From Bacteroidales bacterium (GTDB lineage: Bacteria > Bacteroidota > Bacteroidia > Bacteroidales > GCA-2748055): 64,000 bases of DNA. Where the stretch lies: NCBI GenBank assembly GCA_029210585.1, contig JARGFP010000020.1, positions 21,768-85,767 on the forward strand, written 5' to 3'. This document shows, piece after piece, positions 54,526-64,000 of this stretch. Made by a program: the position numbers and the translations under genes. The notes beneath the pieces were generated by a model that worked only from the letters and a program-made list of their open reading frames with translations, was not told the origin of the DNA and did not search any database. The number at the start of each line of letters is the position of its first letter. The stretch's first letter is position 1.

Positions 54526-55754
54526 TCAGATCTGTTATAAAAATTGACTAATTCAGTCGCAATGGTAAAGGTATCAAATTTTTCCATCAAAAGTTTGCGA
54601 GCCTCACTGCCCAGCCGTTCCTGCAGTGGCTTGTTGGCCAGTGTCTGCTGAATGTTACGTGCGAAGTCCTCCGGACGGTCTGCAATCAACAGGTGACGTC
54701 CGCTTTCTGCCGGGATCCCCTCTGCACCGATGGTAGAAGTGACAATGCACATCCCGGAGGCCATACCTTCCAGGATCTTGATCCTGATCCCGCTACCCGT
54801 TAGCAACGGCACGACCATCAACCGGAAGGACCGCATGAACGAATGGGCATCTTCAACCTCCCCGGCAAAATGTATGTTGGGAGCCTCTGTCAGTTCACGC
54901 ACAAGCGCTGCCGGGGCGTTCCTGCCGGCAATGTGGAGTTCGGCCGACGGATTGTCCTGAAGCAGGAGGGGCATGACCTTCCGGAGAAACCACCGCAAAC
55001 CCTCCGTATTTGGCGCCCAGTCGAGCGCACCAATAAAGCATATTGATGTGCCGGGCTTTGCATCCGTAAGGGGGTATTTCGACAGATCCATGCCGGTGGG
55101 TATTGTGATTGTTTCTGTGGCCGGACTTATTTCTGCAAATCGTTTCCGGTCCCTTTCAGATATCGCCACAATCATATCTGACTCATCCGCAAGCGTCTCT
55201 TCCAGCTTCCTGATTCGCCCTGCCAGGTTCCTGAAATACAATCTACTGAAAATGTTCATGGAATTTGCTGTCCTTCTTTCCCATATCTCATGCTCAATGT
55301 TGTGTGCCCGCAGGGATACTTTTGCCGCGGAATGGTTCCTGATTAGTGGCAGAAGATACGCCAGGTAAGGCCCCTCCATCTGCACAATATCATATTCCCC
55401 GTTAATCAACAGCTGTTTCAGACGATCTGCAAAAGCCTTGCTTTTAAATCTTTCCGAAATGTACGGCTGTCTCGAGAACAGGAGATTCAGCAATGCCCGG
55501 AGCAGGCGGGGCGAGGTGTCCAGGTCAACCGCATGGAAACGGATCAGCTTCCTGAGATGACCGGGAATATCCTGCACGGGAAAATAGTGTTTCCTGGTAT
55601 TGACCGATAACATGTCGACCTCCATGCCTGCACCGGCCAGACCCTCAGCAAGGTTGAGCGTGGCAATGGCGCCACCATCTTTTGGAGGATAGGGAAGCTT
55701 GGTACTCAGGATCAGCAATTTCATCATACCTGCATGAATCTTTTTAGCATCCAA
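54522..55754 (-). CDS. Glycosyltransferase (GT4/GT1-type)
   Basis: 'LPYPPKDGGAIATLNLAEGLAGAGMEVDMLS', 'VPLLTGSGIRIKILEGMASGMCIVTSTIGAEGI'. Confidence 0.9.
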   Translation of the reverse strand: MDAKKIHAGMMKLLILSTKLPYPPKDGGAIATLNLAEGLAGAGMEVDMLSVNTRKHYFPVQDIPGHLRKLIRFHAVDLDTSPRLLRALLNLLFSRQPYISERFKSKAFADRLKQLLINGEYDIVQMEGPYLAYLLPLIRNHSAAKVSLRAHNIEHEIWERRTANSMNIFSRLYFRNLAGRIRKLEETLADESDMIVAISERDRKRFAEISPATETITIPTGMDLSKYPLTDAKPGTSICFIGALDWAPNTEGLRWFLRKVMPLLLQDNPSAELHIAGRNAPAALVRELTEAPNIHFAGEVEDAHSFMRSFRLMVVPLLTGSGIRIKILEGMASGMCIVTSTIGAEGIPAESGRHLLIADRPEDFARNIQQTLANKPLQERLGSEARKLLMEKFDTFTIATELVNFYNRSE

Positions 55755-57205
55755 TTCCTGATCCTTTTGAAGAAGTTGAAATAGGATTCAATATTCATGA
55801 TCACGGAGTCCCTCGATGCCTTGTATGAGACGAAGACCCCCAGGGGGATCAGCAGGAAGGAAGAAAGCCACATGCCGGCAAAGGGAGCCATGATGTCTTC
55901 CCTGACGAATTTTTCACCGGTAATGGAGAGCATGTACCAGACCAGGAAAAAGAGTACGCTGACAATGACCGGCATGCCCAGTCCGCCTTTCCTGATGATG
56001 GCTCCCAGCGGGGCGCCGATAAAGAAAAAGATCAGGCAGGAAAACGAGAGGGTGAATTTCCGGTGTTTTTCGATCTGGTAGCGGCGTAGGCGCTTGATCT
56101 TGTATTCGATGGTATTGGCATTGGTGGCCACAAAGGATTTGTTGGTGCGGGCGATGTTGATGGCCTGCATCACGGCACGCCGTTTTTCGGTCTTGTTCAT
56201 GTCATTGAAGACAGAATCGATGTGCAGCGCGTGGTAAGCCGGTTCGGTTTCAGAGAGCTGTGCTGTATCCTGTGATGCAATGCTGCCGATCATGTTCCGT
56301 TTTTTCTTCTCCACCGTGCTGTTTTCGACCATTTCCCTGACAGACTCCTGGAGGTTGCCAATGTCCTGCGACAGGGAATCCTCGAAATGTGTGAGATGCT
56401 CCAGGTTCATCATGGAGTAGCTGTTTTTCCAGAGGCTCTGATCCGAACGGCTCAGGCCGAAACCAGTGAGTTCGATGAGCATTTCCTGCTTTGCAAATTT
56501 ATCCCTCCGGTGCGGATAGGTCTGTGGCTCGTTTCGTTTCCTTGTTTTTTGCAGTTCCACATAGCTGTTCCCGTTATAAAGGGTCAGCATGAGGTGTTTT
56601 TCATCGCTCGACATTTTCATGTAGCCTGAATCAGCTACGGTAACACTCACATTTCCCGCTTTGTCGGTGTGGTCATAGATCCAGATATCCTTCAGCAGGC
56701 TGGTTTTCGGATCCTGGTCTCCGATCCGGATGGAATACCCTTCCATCGTGTTGTCGAAAATTCCTGGCTGGATCTGCAGTTCAGGACGTTGCTTCCTGAT
56801 GTCATGCAGCAGGGAGGTTAATTTCAGGTTGGAGACCGGCATGATGTTATTGGCGAAAAAGAAGGCAGCGAAGGTGATGACCACCACCACGTAGGTCAGC
56901 GGGGCCATGATCCTGGTAAGGGAGACGCCGGAAGATTTGAATGCCAGTAATTCCAGGTTTTCCGCCAGGTTTCCAAAGGTCATCAGCGAGGAGAGCAGTA
57001 CCGCCAGTGGGAGCGCCATAGGCACCATGCTGGCACTGGAGTATAACAGGAACTCTGCCAGGATTTTTGTTTCCAAACCTTTACCCACCAGGTCATCGAT
57101 GTATTTCCACAGGAACTGCATCAGCAGTATGAAAATGACCATGAAGAAGGTCAGGATCAGTGGTCCCAGGAATGATTTTATGACAAGAGCATGTAATCGC
57201 TTCAT
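55724..57205 (-). CDS. LptF/LptG family permease
   Basis: 'LLYSSASMVPMALPLAVLLSSLMTFGNLAENLELLAFKSSGVSLTRIM'. Confidence 0.9.
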   Translation of the reverse strand: MKRLHALVIKSFLGPLILTFFMVIFILLMQFLWKYIDDLVGKGLETKILAEFLLYSSASMVPMALPLAVLLSSLMTFGNLAENLELLAFKSSGVSLTRIMAPLTYVVVVITFAAFFFANNIMPVSNLKLTSLLHDIRKQRPELQIQPGIFDNTMEGYSIRIGDQDPKTSLLKDIWIYDHTDKAGNVSVTVADSGYMKMSSDEKHLMLTLYNGNSYVELQKTRKRNEPQTYPHRRDKFAKQEMLIELTGFGLSRSDQSLWKNSYSMMNLEHLTHFEDSLSQDIGNLQESVREMVENSTVEKKKRNMIGSIASQDTAQLSETEPAYHALHIDSVFNDMNKTEKRRAVMQAINIARTNKSFVATNANTIEYKIKRLRRYQIEKHRKFTLSFSCLIFFFIGAPLGAIIRKGGLGMPVIVSVLFFLVWYMLSITGEKFVREDIMAPFAGMWLSSFLLIPLGVFVSYKASRDSVIMNIESYFNFFKRIRNWMLKRFMQV

Positions 57206-57272
57206 CTCAGTTCAGTACCTACAAATATAAAACGGGAGTAAAAGTAAGTTATTTTAGGGGAAAGACAATCTC

Positions 57273-57638
57273 TCAGAGACCCAGTGCGCGTTTTAAATCT
57301 GCGATCTGTGAATCCCACAGATCAGAGGCGTCTTCGGTGTCCTCTGCAAAATCAGTGATGAGGAGTGCCAGGTCCCCGGTGAGTTCATCCTTGCGTATCC
57401 TGAATTCGAAGAAGGATTCCTCATCTTCATCCGTCCACCTGAAGCGTATATACTTGTTTTCTTTTTTTGAAACGACTTCGGCAAACTGCTCCGTTCCGTC
57501 CCACACAAAGGAATACAGTCCGTTTTTCAGATTAACATCCTCTGCGAACCATTCGGCCAGACCTGCCGGTGTACTCAACCTGTTGAACAGGACCCCCGGG
57601 GAGGTGCTGAATGTATATTCCAGTTCAAATTTCTCACT
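57273..57638 (-). CDS. START-like / SRPBCC superfamily protein
   Basis: 'MSEKFELEYTFSTSPGVLFNRLSTPAGLAEWFAEDVNLKNGLYSFVWDGTEQFAEVV'. Confidence 0.8.
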   Translation of the reverse strand, partial: SEKFELEYTFSTSPGVLFNRLSTPAGLAEWFAEDVNLKNGLYSFVWDGTEQFAEVVSKKENKYIRFRWTDEDEESFFEFRIRKDELTGDLALLITDFAEDTEDASDLWDSQIADLKRALGL

Positions 57639-57894
57639 CATTTTAGTAGGGTTTGTGCTGCGAAATGCTCTGAACTGCAATATAATAAAATTATTGGATT
57701 TTCAGCCTCCCTGCGGGATATTCTGTCAAAGACCAGGAACATCCGGGATAAGTAAAAAAAATTCAATTAAATGCTGTTATTTCCATTAAATTCGCAACTT
57801 GGCTGTTGATAGTTCATAATGTCCCGGATACGCGCACATAGCTGTTATGAACATACAAAAGAGTCTGTTATAATGACTGCATAATTCTGTCTGT

Positions 57895-59265
57895 ATGACC
57901 GCACAAAAGGAAAAGACTACTGCATTGGTTGTGGCCACCCTGGCTTCCTTTCTTACCCCGTTCCTGGGTGCTGCCATGAATGTGGCGCTGCCTGTAATCG
58001 GGAAGGACCTGGAGGTAGATGCAATCCTGCTGAACCTGACCGCCACGATCTACCTGCTGGCAACAGCGGTATTCCTGCTGCCTTTCGGCAGGATGGCCGA
58101 CCTCTACGGCAGGAAGAAGATATTCAATTACGGACTGATTGTCTTTACCATCTCCACTGCGGGAGCTGCCATTGCGCCCGGAATCTATGTACTGATCCTT
58201 TTCAGGGTCTTCCAGGGGATTGGCAGCGCCATGATCTTTGGTACGGGGGTGGCGATCATCAGTTCGGTATTCCCTCCCGGAGAGCGTGGCAAAGCGTTGG
58301 GCATCAACGTGGCGGCAGTATATACAGGGTTGTCGGTCGGACCTTTTGCCGGAGGATTGCTCACCCAGTACCTGGGATGGCGCAGTATCTTCTGGTCGCT
58401 GGTCCCCATCGGAATCCTTGCGATCATCATGGTACACTGGAAACTCAGGGGCGAATGGCTGGGCAGCAGCAAGGCGCGGTTCGATTACAGGGGGGCGCTG
58501 TTGTATATGCTTACGCTGACCCTGCTGATGACAGGATTGTCGCTGGTCCCGAAACCCGCCGGGTATCCCTTTATCGCATTCAGCATTATTTCATTTGTCC
58601 TGTTTGTGCGCACCGAGCGCCGGCTCGAAGATCCTTTGATGGAGATTGATCTTTACCGGCTGAACCGCGTGTTTGCCTTCTCCAACCTGGCGGCCCTGAT
58701 CAACTACAGTGCCACCTTCGGAGTCGGCTTCCTGCTGAGTTTCTACTTTCAGTACATCAAGGGAATGGATCCTGCCCAAGCGGGTATGGTGCTGGTGATC
58801 CAGCCAGTGATCATGGCGGTATTTTCTCCGGTTACAGGCAGGCTTTCCGACCGGATCCAGCCGCAGGTACTGGCTTCGGCCGGGATGGCATTTACCACGG
58901 TCGGTTTGGTTATGTTGTCTTTTGCAGGAGCACAGACATCCATGGAGTATTTTTACGCGGTTCTGGGTTTGATGGGAATCGGTTTTGCACTCTTCTCCTC
59001 CCCGAACACCAACGCGATCATGAGTTCTGTCCAACCCCGGTATTATGGTGTGGCATCAGGTGCGGTGGGCACGATGCGGATGATCGGGCAGATGCTGAGC
59101 ATGGGGGTTGTGCTGATCCTCTTCTCGGTGCTGATCGGGAAGACGGAGATCACACCCCGGGTACACGAACCTTTCCTGCAGTCGATGCGCATCTCATTTA
59201 TTTTCTTCTCGGTATTCTGCTTTCTCGGGATCTTTGCTTCCATTGCCCGCGGGAAAGTGCGGTAA
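57895..59265 (+). CDS. MFS transporter (DHA2/EmrB-like)
   Basis: 'FLTPFLGAAMNVALPVIGKDLEVD', 'LPFGRMADLYGRKKIFNYGL', 14-TM-like pattern. Confidence 0.9.
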   Translation: MTAQKEKTTALVVATLASFLTPFLGAAMNVALPVIGKDLEVDAILLNLTATIYLLATAVFLLPFGRMADLYGRKKIFNYGLIVFTISTAGAAIAPGIYVLILFRVFQGIGSAMIFGTGVAIISSVFPPGERGKALGINVAAVYTGLSVGPFAGGLLTQYLGWRSIFWSLVPIGILAIIMVHWKLRGEWLGSSKARFDYRGALLYMLTLTLLMTGLSLVPKPAGYPFIAFSIISFVLFVRTERRLEDPLMEIDLYRLNRVFAFSNLAALINYSATFGVGFLLSFYFQYIKGMDPAQAGMVLVIQPVIMAVFSPVTGRLSDRIQPQVLASAGMAFTTVGLVMLSFAGAQTSMEYFYAVLGLMGIGFALFSSPNTNAIMSSVQPRYYGVASGAVGTMRMIGQMLSMGVVLILFSVLIGKTEITPRVHEPFLQSMRISFIFFSVFCFLGIFASIARGKVR

Positions 59266-59508
59266 TAGCAGGTGGTATTTTGGATTCATTACAAACGCAG
59301 ATTTTCTGTTATTTTTGATTTTCTGACAGTTATCCGTCGAATTAGTGTGAGGTGAATAGGGATAGTTTGTATATTTTTGACCCTGTTGTATTTCGCCCAG
59401 TTGGTGATTGTTATTCTGATTGAACTTACGTCAGGGGTCAGAACGAATGGGCCGGGAGATAAAACGGTACCCGGGCAGCGAGTCATATGGATATATAAAG
59501 CGATCAGT

Positions 59509-62310
59509 ATGCAGAAAGAAGCGTTTTTCTATGTTTTAATAATGTTGTTGACCGGATCATTAGTTGGAAACATCACTGCGCAGACCAATTCCACTGAGGT
59601 AACCAGCTCCGGCAACTTCCTGGTGCCTCAACCGGTTCCCGACCGCCATGTGCCTTTCAGTGTTGCTGATACCGGTGTTTCAAAAATACTGACATGGGGA
59701 CTGGATACCGCATGGCCAAGTGAAGGAAATATTCGACGCGGTGTTGCCTTCATGGGGGCAGACCGTGTGGACCTGGTGCGTGCTTCTTTTCAACCCACAC
59801 TTCCCCTGGTCGATGGTGACCTGCAGCAGGAACAGGTGGAATGGATCAATACCCGGCTTGCACTGGTCGATCTGACCGGTCCGGATACAAAAGTGGTCCT
59901 GAACTGCGACCATTCCACGGTGGATCCCTGGTATGATGGAAATGCAGCCCGCTGGGCGCAACTTATGGATGTGACGGCGCGGCGTGTCCAGGAACATGGC
60001 CGTGAAATTGTCTCCATCGCACCATTCAATGAACCCGACTACGGGTGGGGGCAGGGCACCATTTCTGACTTTTACAACATTGCAGGGGAGCTGAGACAAA
60101 ACCCCCGCTTCCAGGGCGTCCGGATTTCGGGGGGGAATACACTCAACACGGACCAGGCGTTGTACTGGTACAATCAACTCAAAGACAGGCTGGACGAAGG
60201 GAACACCCACCAGTTGGCAGGCAGCTTTGACAATTATGCCACTTTTTTTGAGACCGTGCGCGCCAACGGTCATCATGCCACCAACGACGAATTGCACAAT
60301 GTGATGGAGGCGATGGTGGGTGTCGAATACGGTATGCAGACCGGAATCTGGTGGGGTACCGCTGAGCTGGCCCGTGGAGAATTTGTGAGGGCAAGCGATG
60401 GCAAACGCCTGGGGTATGCCGAACATCGTCCGAACTGGACCGCCGCTTCGGTGTATCGCAGTCCATCAGGCAAGGTGCAGGCCTTTGGTGGATCATCGGA
60501 GCGCCAGGCCGCGACGACCTCCTACCTGTTTGTCTCACGGGACCGGGATGTGTATTACGACGGACACGGTCCAATGCGGGAATATTTCATGGAGATTCCA
60601 GGCGGCACAGGCTACCAGCAGGGACAGACAAATGCCGAAAGAGTGGTGAACATCTCCTGGGGTGATGATATCCAGCCTCTCATCAATGGCCGGTATATCC
60701 TGGTGAACAGAAAAAGCGGGATGGTGATGGAGGTTGCGAATGGTGCGACCGGTGCAGGGACGACTGTACGACAGGGTACCAGCACAGGAGCAACCTACCA
60801 GCAATGGAATGTGCAACCGGTGGATCCGCGGGTCGGTGGTGACTTCAGTTATTATACCCTCACAGCCCAACACAGTGGCAAAGCCCTGGATGTGCTGAAC
60901 TGGTCGCTGGACAACGGGACCAATATGATCGTATGGGATGATGTCAAAGGCGCGAACCAGCAGTGGTTCCTCGAATATGCAGGCGATGGCTGGTTCTATA
61001 TCCGAAGCCGGCACAGTGCCAAGTGCCTGGATATCTATAATGGCAGCACGACTGCCGGTGCCGGTATCATCCAGTGGGACAAAAACGAAGGCGCAGTCCA
61101 GCAGTGGCGGTTGCTCCCTGTCGATGCACCCGTGGAATTTGATCCTCCACAGGCACCGGGTGACGTAGAGACTGTTGGGAATGCAGTTTCTGTTCGCCTG
61201 GACTGGTCCGCCAGTCCTGACAGTGATGTGGCCGGATATACTGTTTACCGGTCAGCTCCCGGCGAATACTCCTATCAAACCATTGCACGCAATGTTACCA
61301 CGACCACTTTTGTCGACAACACTGTTGTCCCCGGGAAGGAATACCAGTATGCAGTCAGGGCAGTGGATCACTCCCTGAACCATTCTGGTTACTCCGCTAC
61401 AGCAACAGCAACTGCCACCGGAGAAGAGGATCTTATTGCCCGTCTGCAGTTCGAGGCCAACACGCTCGACACTTCGGTCCATCTGAACCACGGCGCCGCA
61501 TCCGGGGAGATCACATTTGTGGAGGGAAAGTTCGGGTCCGGCGCGCTTGCGCTGAACGGGACCGATGACTTTCTTCAACTCCCGGCCACCCTGGTGCACC
61601 ACCGGGAAATTACCATTGCAGCCTGGGTCAGGTGGAACGGGGGAGCCCCCTGGCAACGCATCTTCGATTTTGGGAATGACCAGTCATCAGGCATGTATTT
61701 AACACCAAGGATGCGGTTTACCCTCAAACATGCAGGCACGGAACACCGGTTGGATGCCGCTACACTCCCGGAGGGCGAATGGGCACACGTAGCGGTTACG
61801 CTTGGCGGGTCCTGGGCAAAGTTGTATTTCAATGGGGCGGTGGTGGATTCTCTGAGTGATCCAACAATCGGTCCGATGGATATCATGCCGGTGTTGAATT
61901 ACATCGGTCGCAGCCAGACCCAGGTTCCGTTTTTTAACGGGTACATTGACGAATTCAGGGTATACAACTATGTGTTGCCGGCAGACAAGATTGCACTGTT
62001 GCTGGAAGAAGAAGAGGAAGGCAATGGAACCGGTATTGCTGAACCGGCGGACAATGACGCAGGCGAATTAATGCTCTGGCCTGTTCCGGCAAATGACCAG
62101 TTGCACCTTGACAGCGATCTGTTGCTGGGAAGCAAAGGTAATTCAGTGGTCACCATTTTCGACATGCAGGGCAAGGTGGTGATAACCGGAAATATTGAAG
62201 GAAGTGATAAAACACAGCTGGATGTATCGGGACTGTCCGCCGGGACCTACCTGCTCAGGATCGGCACCAGCGAACAGTCAGTGTCGGGCCGGTTTACTAT
62301 CAAACCCTGA
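59509..62310 (+). CDS. Secreted multidomain glycoside hydrolase-like protein (clan-A/GH30-like barrel, ricin-type lectin, FN3, LamG, T9SS sorting domain)
   Basis: 'APFNEPDYGWGQG' acid/base-like motif; three QxW trefoil repeats; FN3; LamG; C-term 'LWPVPANDQL..'; ATG 59509 preferred over 59377. Confidence 0.75.
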   Translation: MQKEAFFYVLIMLLTGSLVGNITAQTNSTEVTSSGNFLVPQPVPDRHVPFSVADTGVSKILTWGLDTAWPSEGNIRRGVAFMGADRVDLVRASFQPTLPLVDGDLQQEQVEWINTRLALVDLTGPDTKVVLNCDHSTVDPWYDGNAARWAQLMDVTARRVQEHGREIVSIAPFNEPDYGWGQGTISDFYNIAGELRQNPRFQGVRISGGNTLNTDQALYWYNQLKDRLDEGNTHQLAGSFDNYATFFETVRANGHHATNDELHNVMEAMVGVEYGMQTGIWWGTAELARGEFVRASDGKRLGYAEHRPNWTAASVYRSPSGKVQAFGGSSERQAATTSYLFVSRDRDVYYDGHGPMREYFMEIPGGTGYQQGQTNAERVVNISWGDDIQPLINGRYILVNRKSGMVMEVANGATGAGTTVRQGTSTGATYQQWNVQPVDPRVGGDFSYYTLTAQHSGKALDVLNWSLDNGTNMIVWDDVKGANQQWFLEYAGDGWFYIRSRHSAKCLDIYNGSTTAGAGIIQWDKNEGAVQQWRLLPVDAPVEFDPPQAPGDVETVGNAVSVRLDWSASPDSDVAGYTVYRSAPGEYSYQTIARNVTTTTFVDNTVVPGKEYQYAVRAVDHSLNHSGYSATATATATGEEDLIARLQFEANTLDTSVHLNHGAASGEITFVEGKFGSGALALNGTDDFLQLPATLVHHREITIAAWVRWNGGAPWQRIFDFGNDQSSGMYLTPRMRFTLKHAGTEHRLDAATLPEGEWAHVAVTLGGSWAKLYFNGAVVDSLSDPTIGPMDIMPVLNYIGRSQTQVPFFNGYIDEFRVYNYVLPADKIALLLEEEEEGNGTGIAEPADNDAGELMLWPVPANDQLHLDSDLLLGSKGNSVVTIFDMQGKVVITGNIEGSDKTQLDVSGLSAGTYLLRIGTSEQSVSGRFTIKP

Positions 62311-62387
62311 CAGCCAGGGCAGATGGAAGTCGTTAAAATAAGGCAAAACCTTTCCTTCTGACGCAATACAAACAAATTTTAAAATCT

Positions 62388-63383
62388 TCATTTACCTGGC
62401 AGAACTATCTGCTCCTGGTATGGATCGATGGTTTTAATGGCGCCATCATCAGCATACTCCATTTCAATCACTTTCGTACTCCGTAACCAGGTTTTCCCCC
62501 CTGAAGGTACACTGTCGTGGTGAAACAGGTACCACTTTCCTTTAAATTCGAGGATGGAGTGGTGGGTGGTCCAGCCCACCACTGGTTTCAGGATCACGCC
62601 CTGGTAGGTAAATGGCCCGTAGGGGTTGTCGCCAATGGCATAGCAGAGCAGGTGGGTATTCCCGGTAGAGTATGAAAAATAGTATTTGCCATTGTACTTA
62701 TGCATCCAGGAGGCTTCGAAAAACCGCCGTTCGTGGTCGCCCGCCTTCAGTGGTTCACCCTTCTCATCCAGGATCAGCACATCGCGTGGAGGCTCTGCAA
62801 AGTCAAGCATATTGTCATCCAGGGCAGCTACTTTCGCACACAGGGCAGGCGCTTCGTTGTCCGGCTCCATTCCGCATTCCTGTGCCCTGTTATTCCGGTA
62901 CCGCTGCAATTGACCTCCCCAGAGGCCGCCAAAATACATATAATGCCTTCCATCCGCATCTTCAAACACGCAGGGGTCGATGCTGTAGCTGCCCGTCATC
63001 GGATGGGGTTCTGGTATGAAGGGTCCTTCGGGTCTGTTGCTCACAGCCACCCCGATCCTGAAGATATCCGTTTTGTCCTTGGCAGGAAAATACAGGTAGT
63101 ATTTGCCGTTCCTGAAAGCAGCATCGGTATCCCATAATTGTCTGCCGGCCCACGGTATATCCTTTAAATCAAGGGCCACCCCATGGTCTGTCACTTCTCC
63201 TTCGGGATGGTCCATGGAAAGTATATGGTAATCGCGCATGTCGAAATGGTCGCCCAGGTCATTCTCGGGGATGCCCGATTCGATGTCATGGGAAGGGTAG
63301 ATGTAAATTCTTCCGTTGAACACGTGGGCCGCCGGATCGGCGGTGTATATATGGTCGGCCAGGTATCTTGCTTGATGCATCAT
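62388..63383 (-). CDS. Glycoside hydrolase family 43
   Basis: 'ADPAAHVFNGRIYIYPSHD', 'WDTDAAFRNGKYYLYFPAKDK', 'SIDPCVFEDADGRHYMYFGG', 'FFEASWMHKYNGKYYFSYS'. Confidence 0.88.
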   Translation of the reverse strand: MMHQARYLADHIYTADPAAHVFNGRIYIYPSHDIESGIPENDLGDHFDMRDYHILSMDHPEGEVTDHGVALDLKDIPWAGRQLWDTDAAFRNGKYYLYFPAKDKTDIFRIGVAVSNRPEGPFIPEPHPMTGSYSIDPCVFEDADGRHYMYFGGLWGGQLQRYRNNRAQECGMEPDNEAPALCAKVAALDDNMLDFAEPPRDVLILDEKGEPLKAGDHERRFFEASWMHKYNGKYYFSYSTGNTHLLCYAIGDNPYGPFTYQGVILKPVVGWTTHHSILEFKGKWYLFHHDSVPSGGKTWLRSTKVIEMEYADDGAIKTIDPYQEQIVLPGK

Positions 63384-63394
63384 AAAACAGTTCT

Positions 63395-64000
63395 TTATTC
63401 AGTAATCGCTTCAGCAGCGTTCATAATGTCGTGTACCACAGGCTTGGGCTGATAATTACGGTCGAACAGAAGCGGATAGTTGGTGCGTCCGCGGATGGGC
63501 CAGTTGTTTTTCCAGGAATCAAGGTCCGTTACGCCCCACGTGGTGACACGCTTGATCTTGTCATGGTGTTCCAGGAACAGGTTGAAGAAGGCCATGTACC
63601 GGTCATTCAGTGCAACAGAAACGGAGTCGGGTAATCCTTCGGCATAAGGATTCATTCGCTGTTCGTATTCAAAATTGGTCGATACTTCGGCGCCCTGCTG
63701 GTTCCAGGGACTTGGCAGTACATCGATGTCCAGTTCGGTGATGTGCACATCCAGTCCGGCTTCGCTGATGGCCAGGATCGCCTCTTCGAACTGTTCAATC
63801 GTAGGATAATCCAGTCCGTAATGCGCCTGCATGCCGATCCCGTCGATACGGATCCCCTTGGATTTCAGGTCATTTGCAACCCTGATAGCTGCTTCATACT
63901 TGCCCTTGTGAAACATGGAATAATCGTTATAAAGCAATTCAGCATCAGGAGCTGCTTCGCTGGCAAACGTAAATGCAAGTTCAATGTAGTCCTCACCGAT
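63395..64000 (-). CDS. Endo-1,4-beta-xylanase, GH10 (5' part beyond window end)
   Basis: 'ELLYNDYSMF', 'GIRIDGIGMQAHYGLDYPT', 'LDVHITELDIDVLP', 'VTTWGVTDLDSWKNNWP'; frame open to 64000. Confidence 0.9.
   Translation of the reverse strand: MGEDYIELAFTFASEAAPDAELLYNDYSMFHKGKYEAAIRVANDLKSKGIRIDGIGMQAHYGLDYPTIEQFEEAILAISEAGLDVHITELDIDVLPSPWNQQGAEVSTNFEYEQRMNPYAEGLPDSVSVALNDRYMAFFNLFLEHHDKIKRVTTWGVTDLDSWKNNWPIRGRTNYPLLFDRNYQPKPVVHDIMNAAEAITE

Overview
This 64-kb window looks like a Bacteroidota (Bacteroidales-type) chromosome. The taxonomic cues are TAnnTTTG promoters, T9SS C-terminal sorting domains and TonB-dependent receptors. Most of it is ordinary chromosome: AGCS symporter, TauE, an NtrC-type two-component pair divergent from HlyD-TolC, CCA-adding enzyme, a TPP riboswitch upstream of a TonB-dependent receptor, xseAB, dnaK, panB, ppc, VTC/DUF4956, lptF-GT-GT-ribBA-fmt, and a GH30-like/GH43/GH10 carbohydrate cluster at the right end. 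The accessory part is ~34.7-40.68 kb. It carries an AAA+ ATPase, an IS1182-type element, a decayed tyrosine integrase and a double-HTH excisionase-like protein. My main observation is that this block appears to be a ~6-kb integrative element inserted into the 3' end of dnaK. The last codons of dnaK (FEEVK-stop) are repeated at the far boundary, followed there by what looks like the displaced native dnaK terminator, while the element supplies a new 3' end and terminator. Second theme: at least four housekeeping or chromosomal enzymes (CCA-adding enzyme, EEP nuclease, Fmt, PEP carboxylase) carry in-frame tandem-repeat expansions with units of 12-39 bp, always a multiple of 3. One 12-bp array encodes the C-terminal ends of two convergent genes on opposite strands. 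Other points are a candidate sigma54 promoter with a palindromic upstream site, and two genes (PQQ-propeller, transposase) each broken by a single in-frame TAA. All product names come from reading translations by eye; no searches were run.
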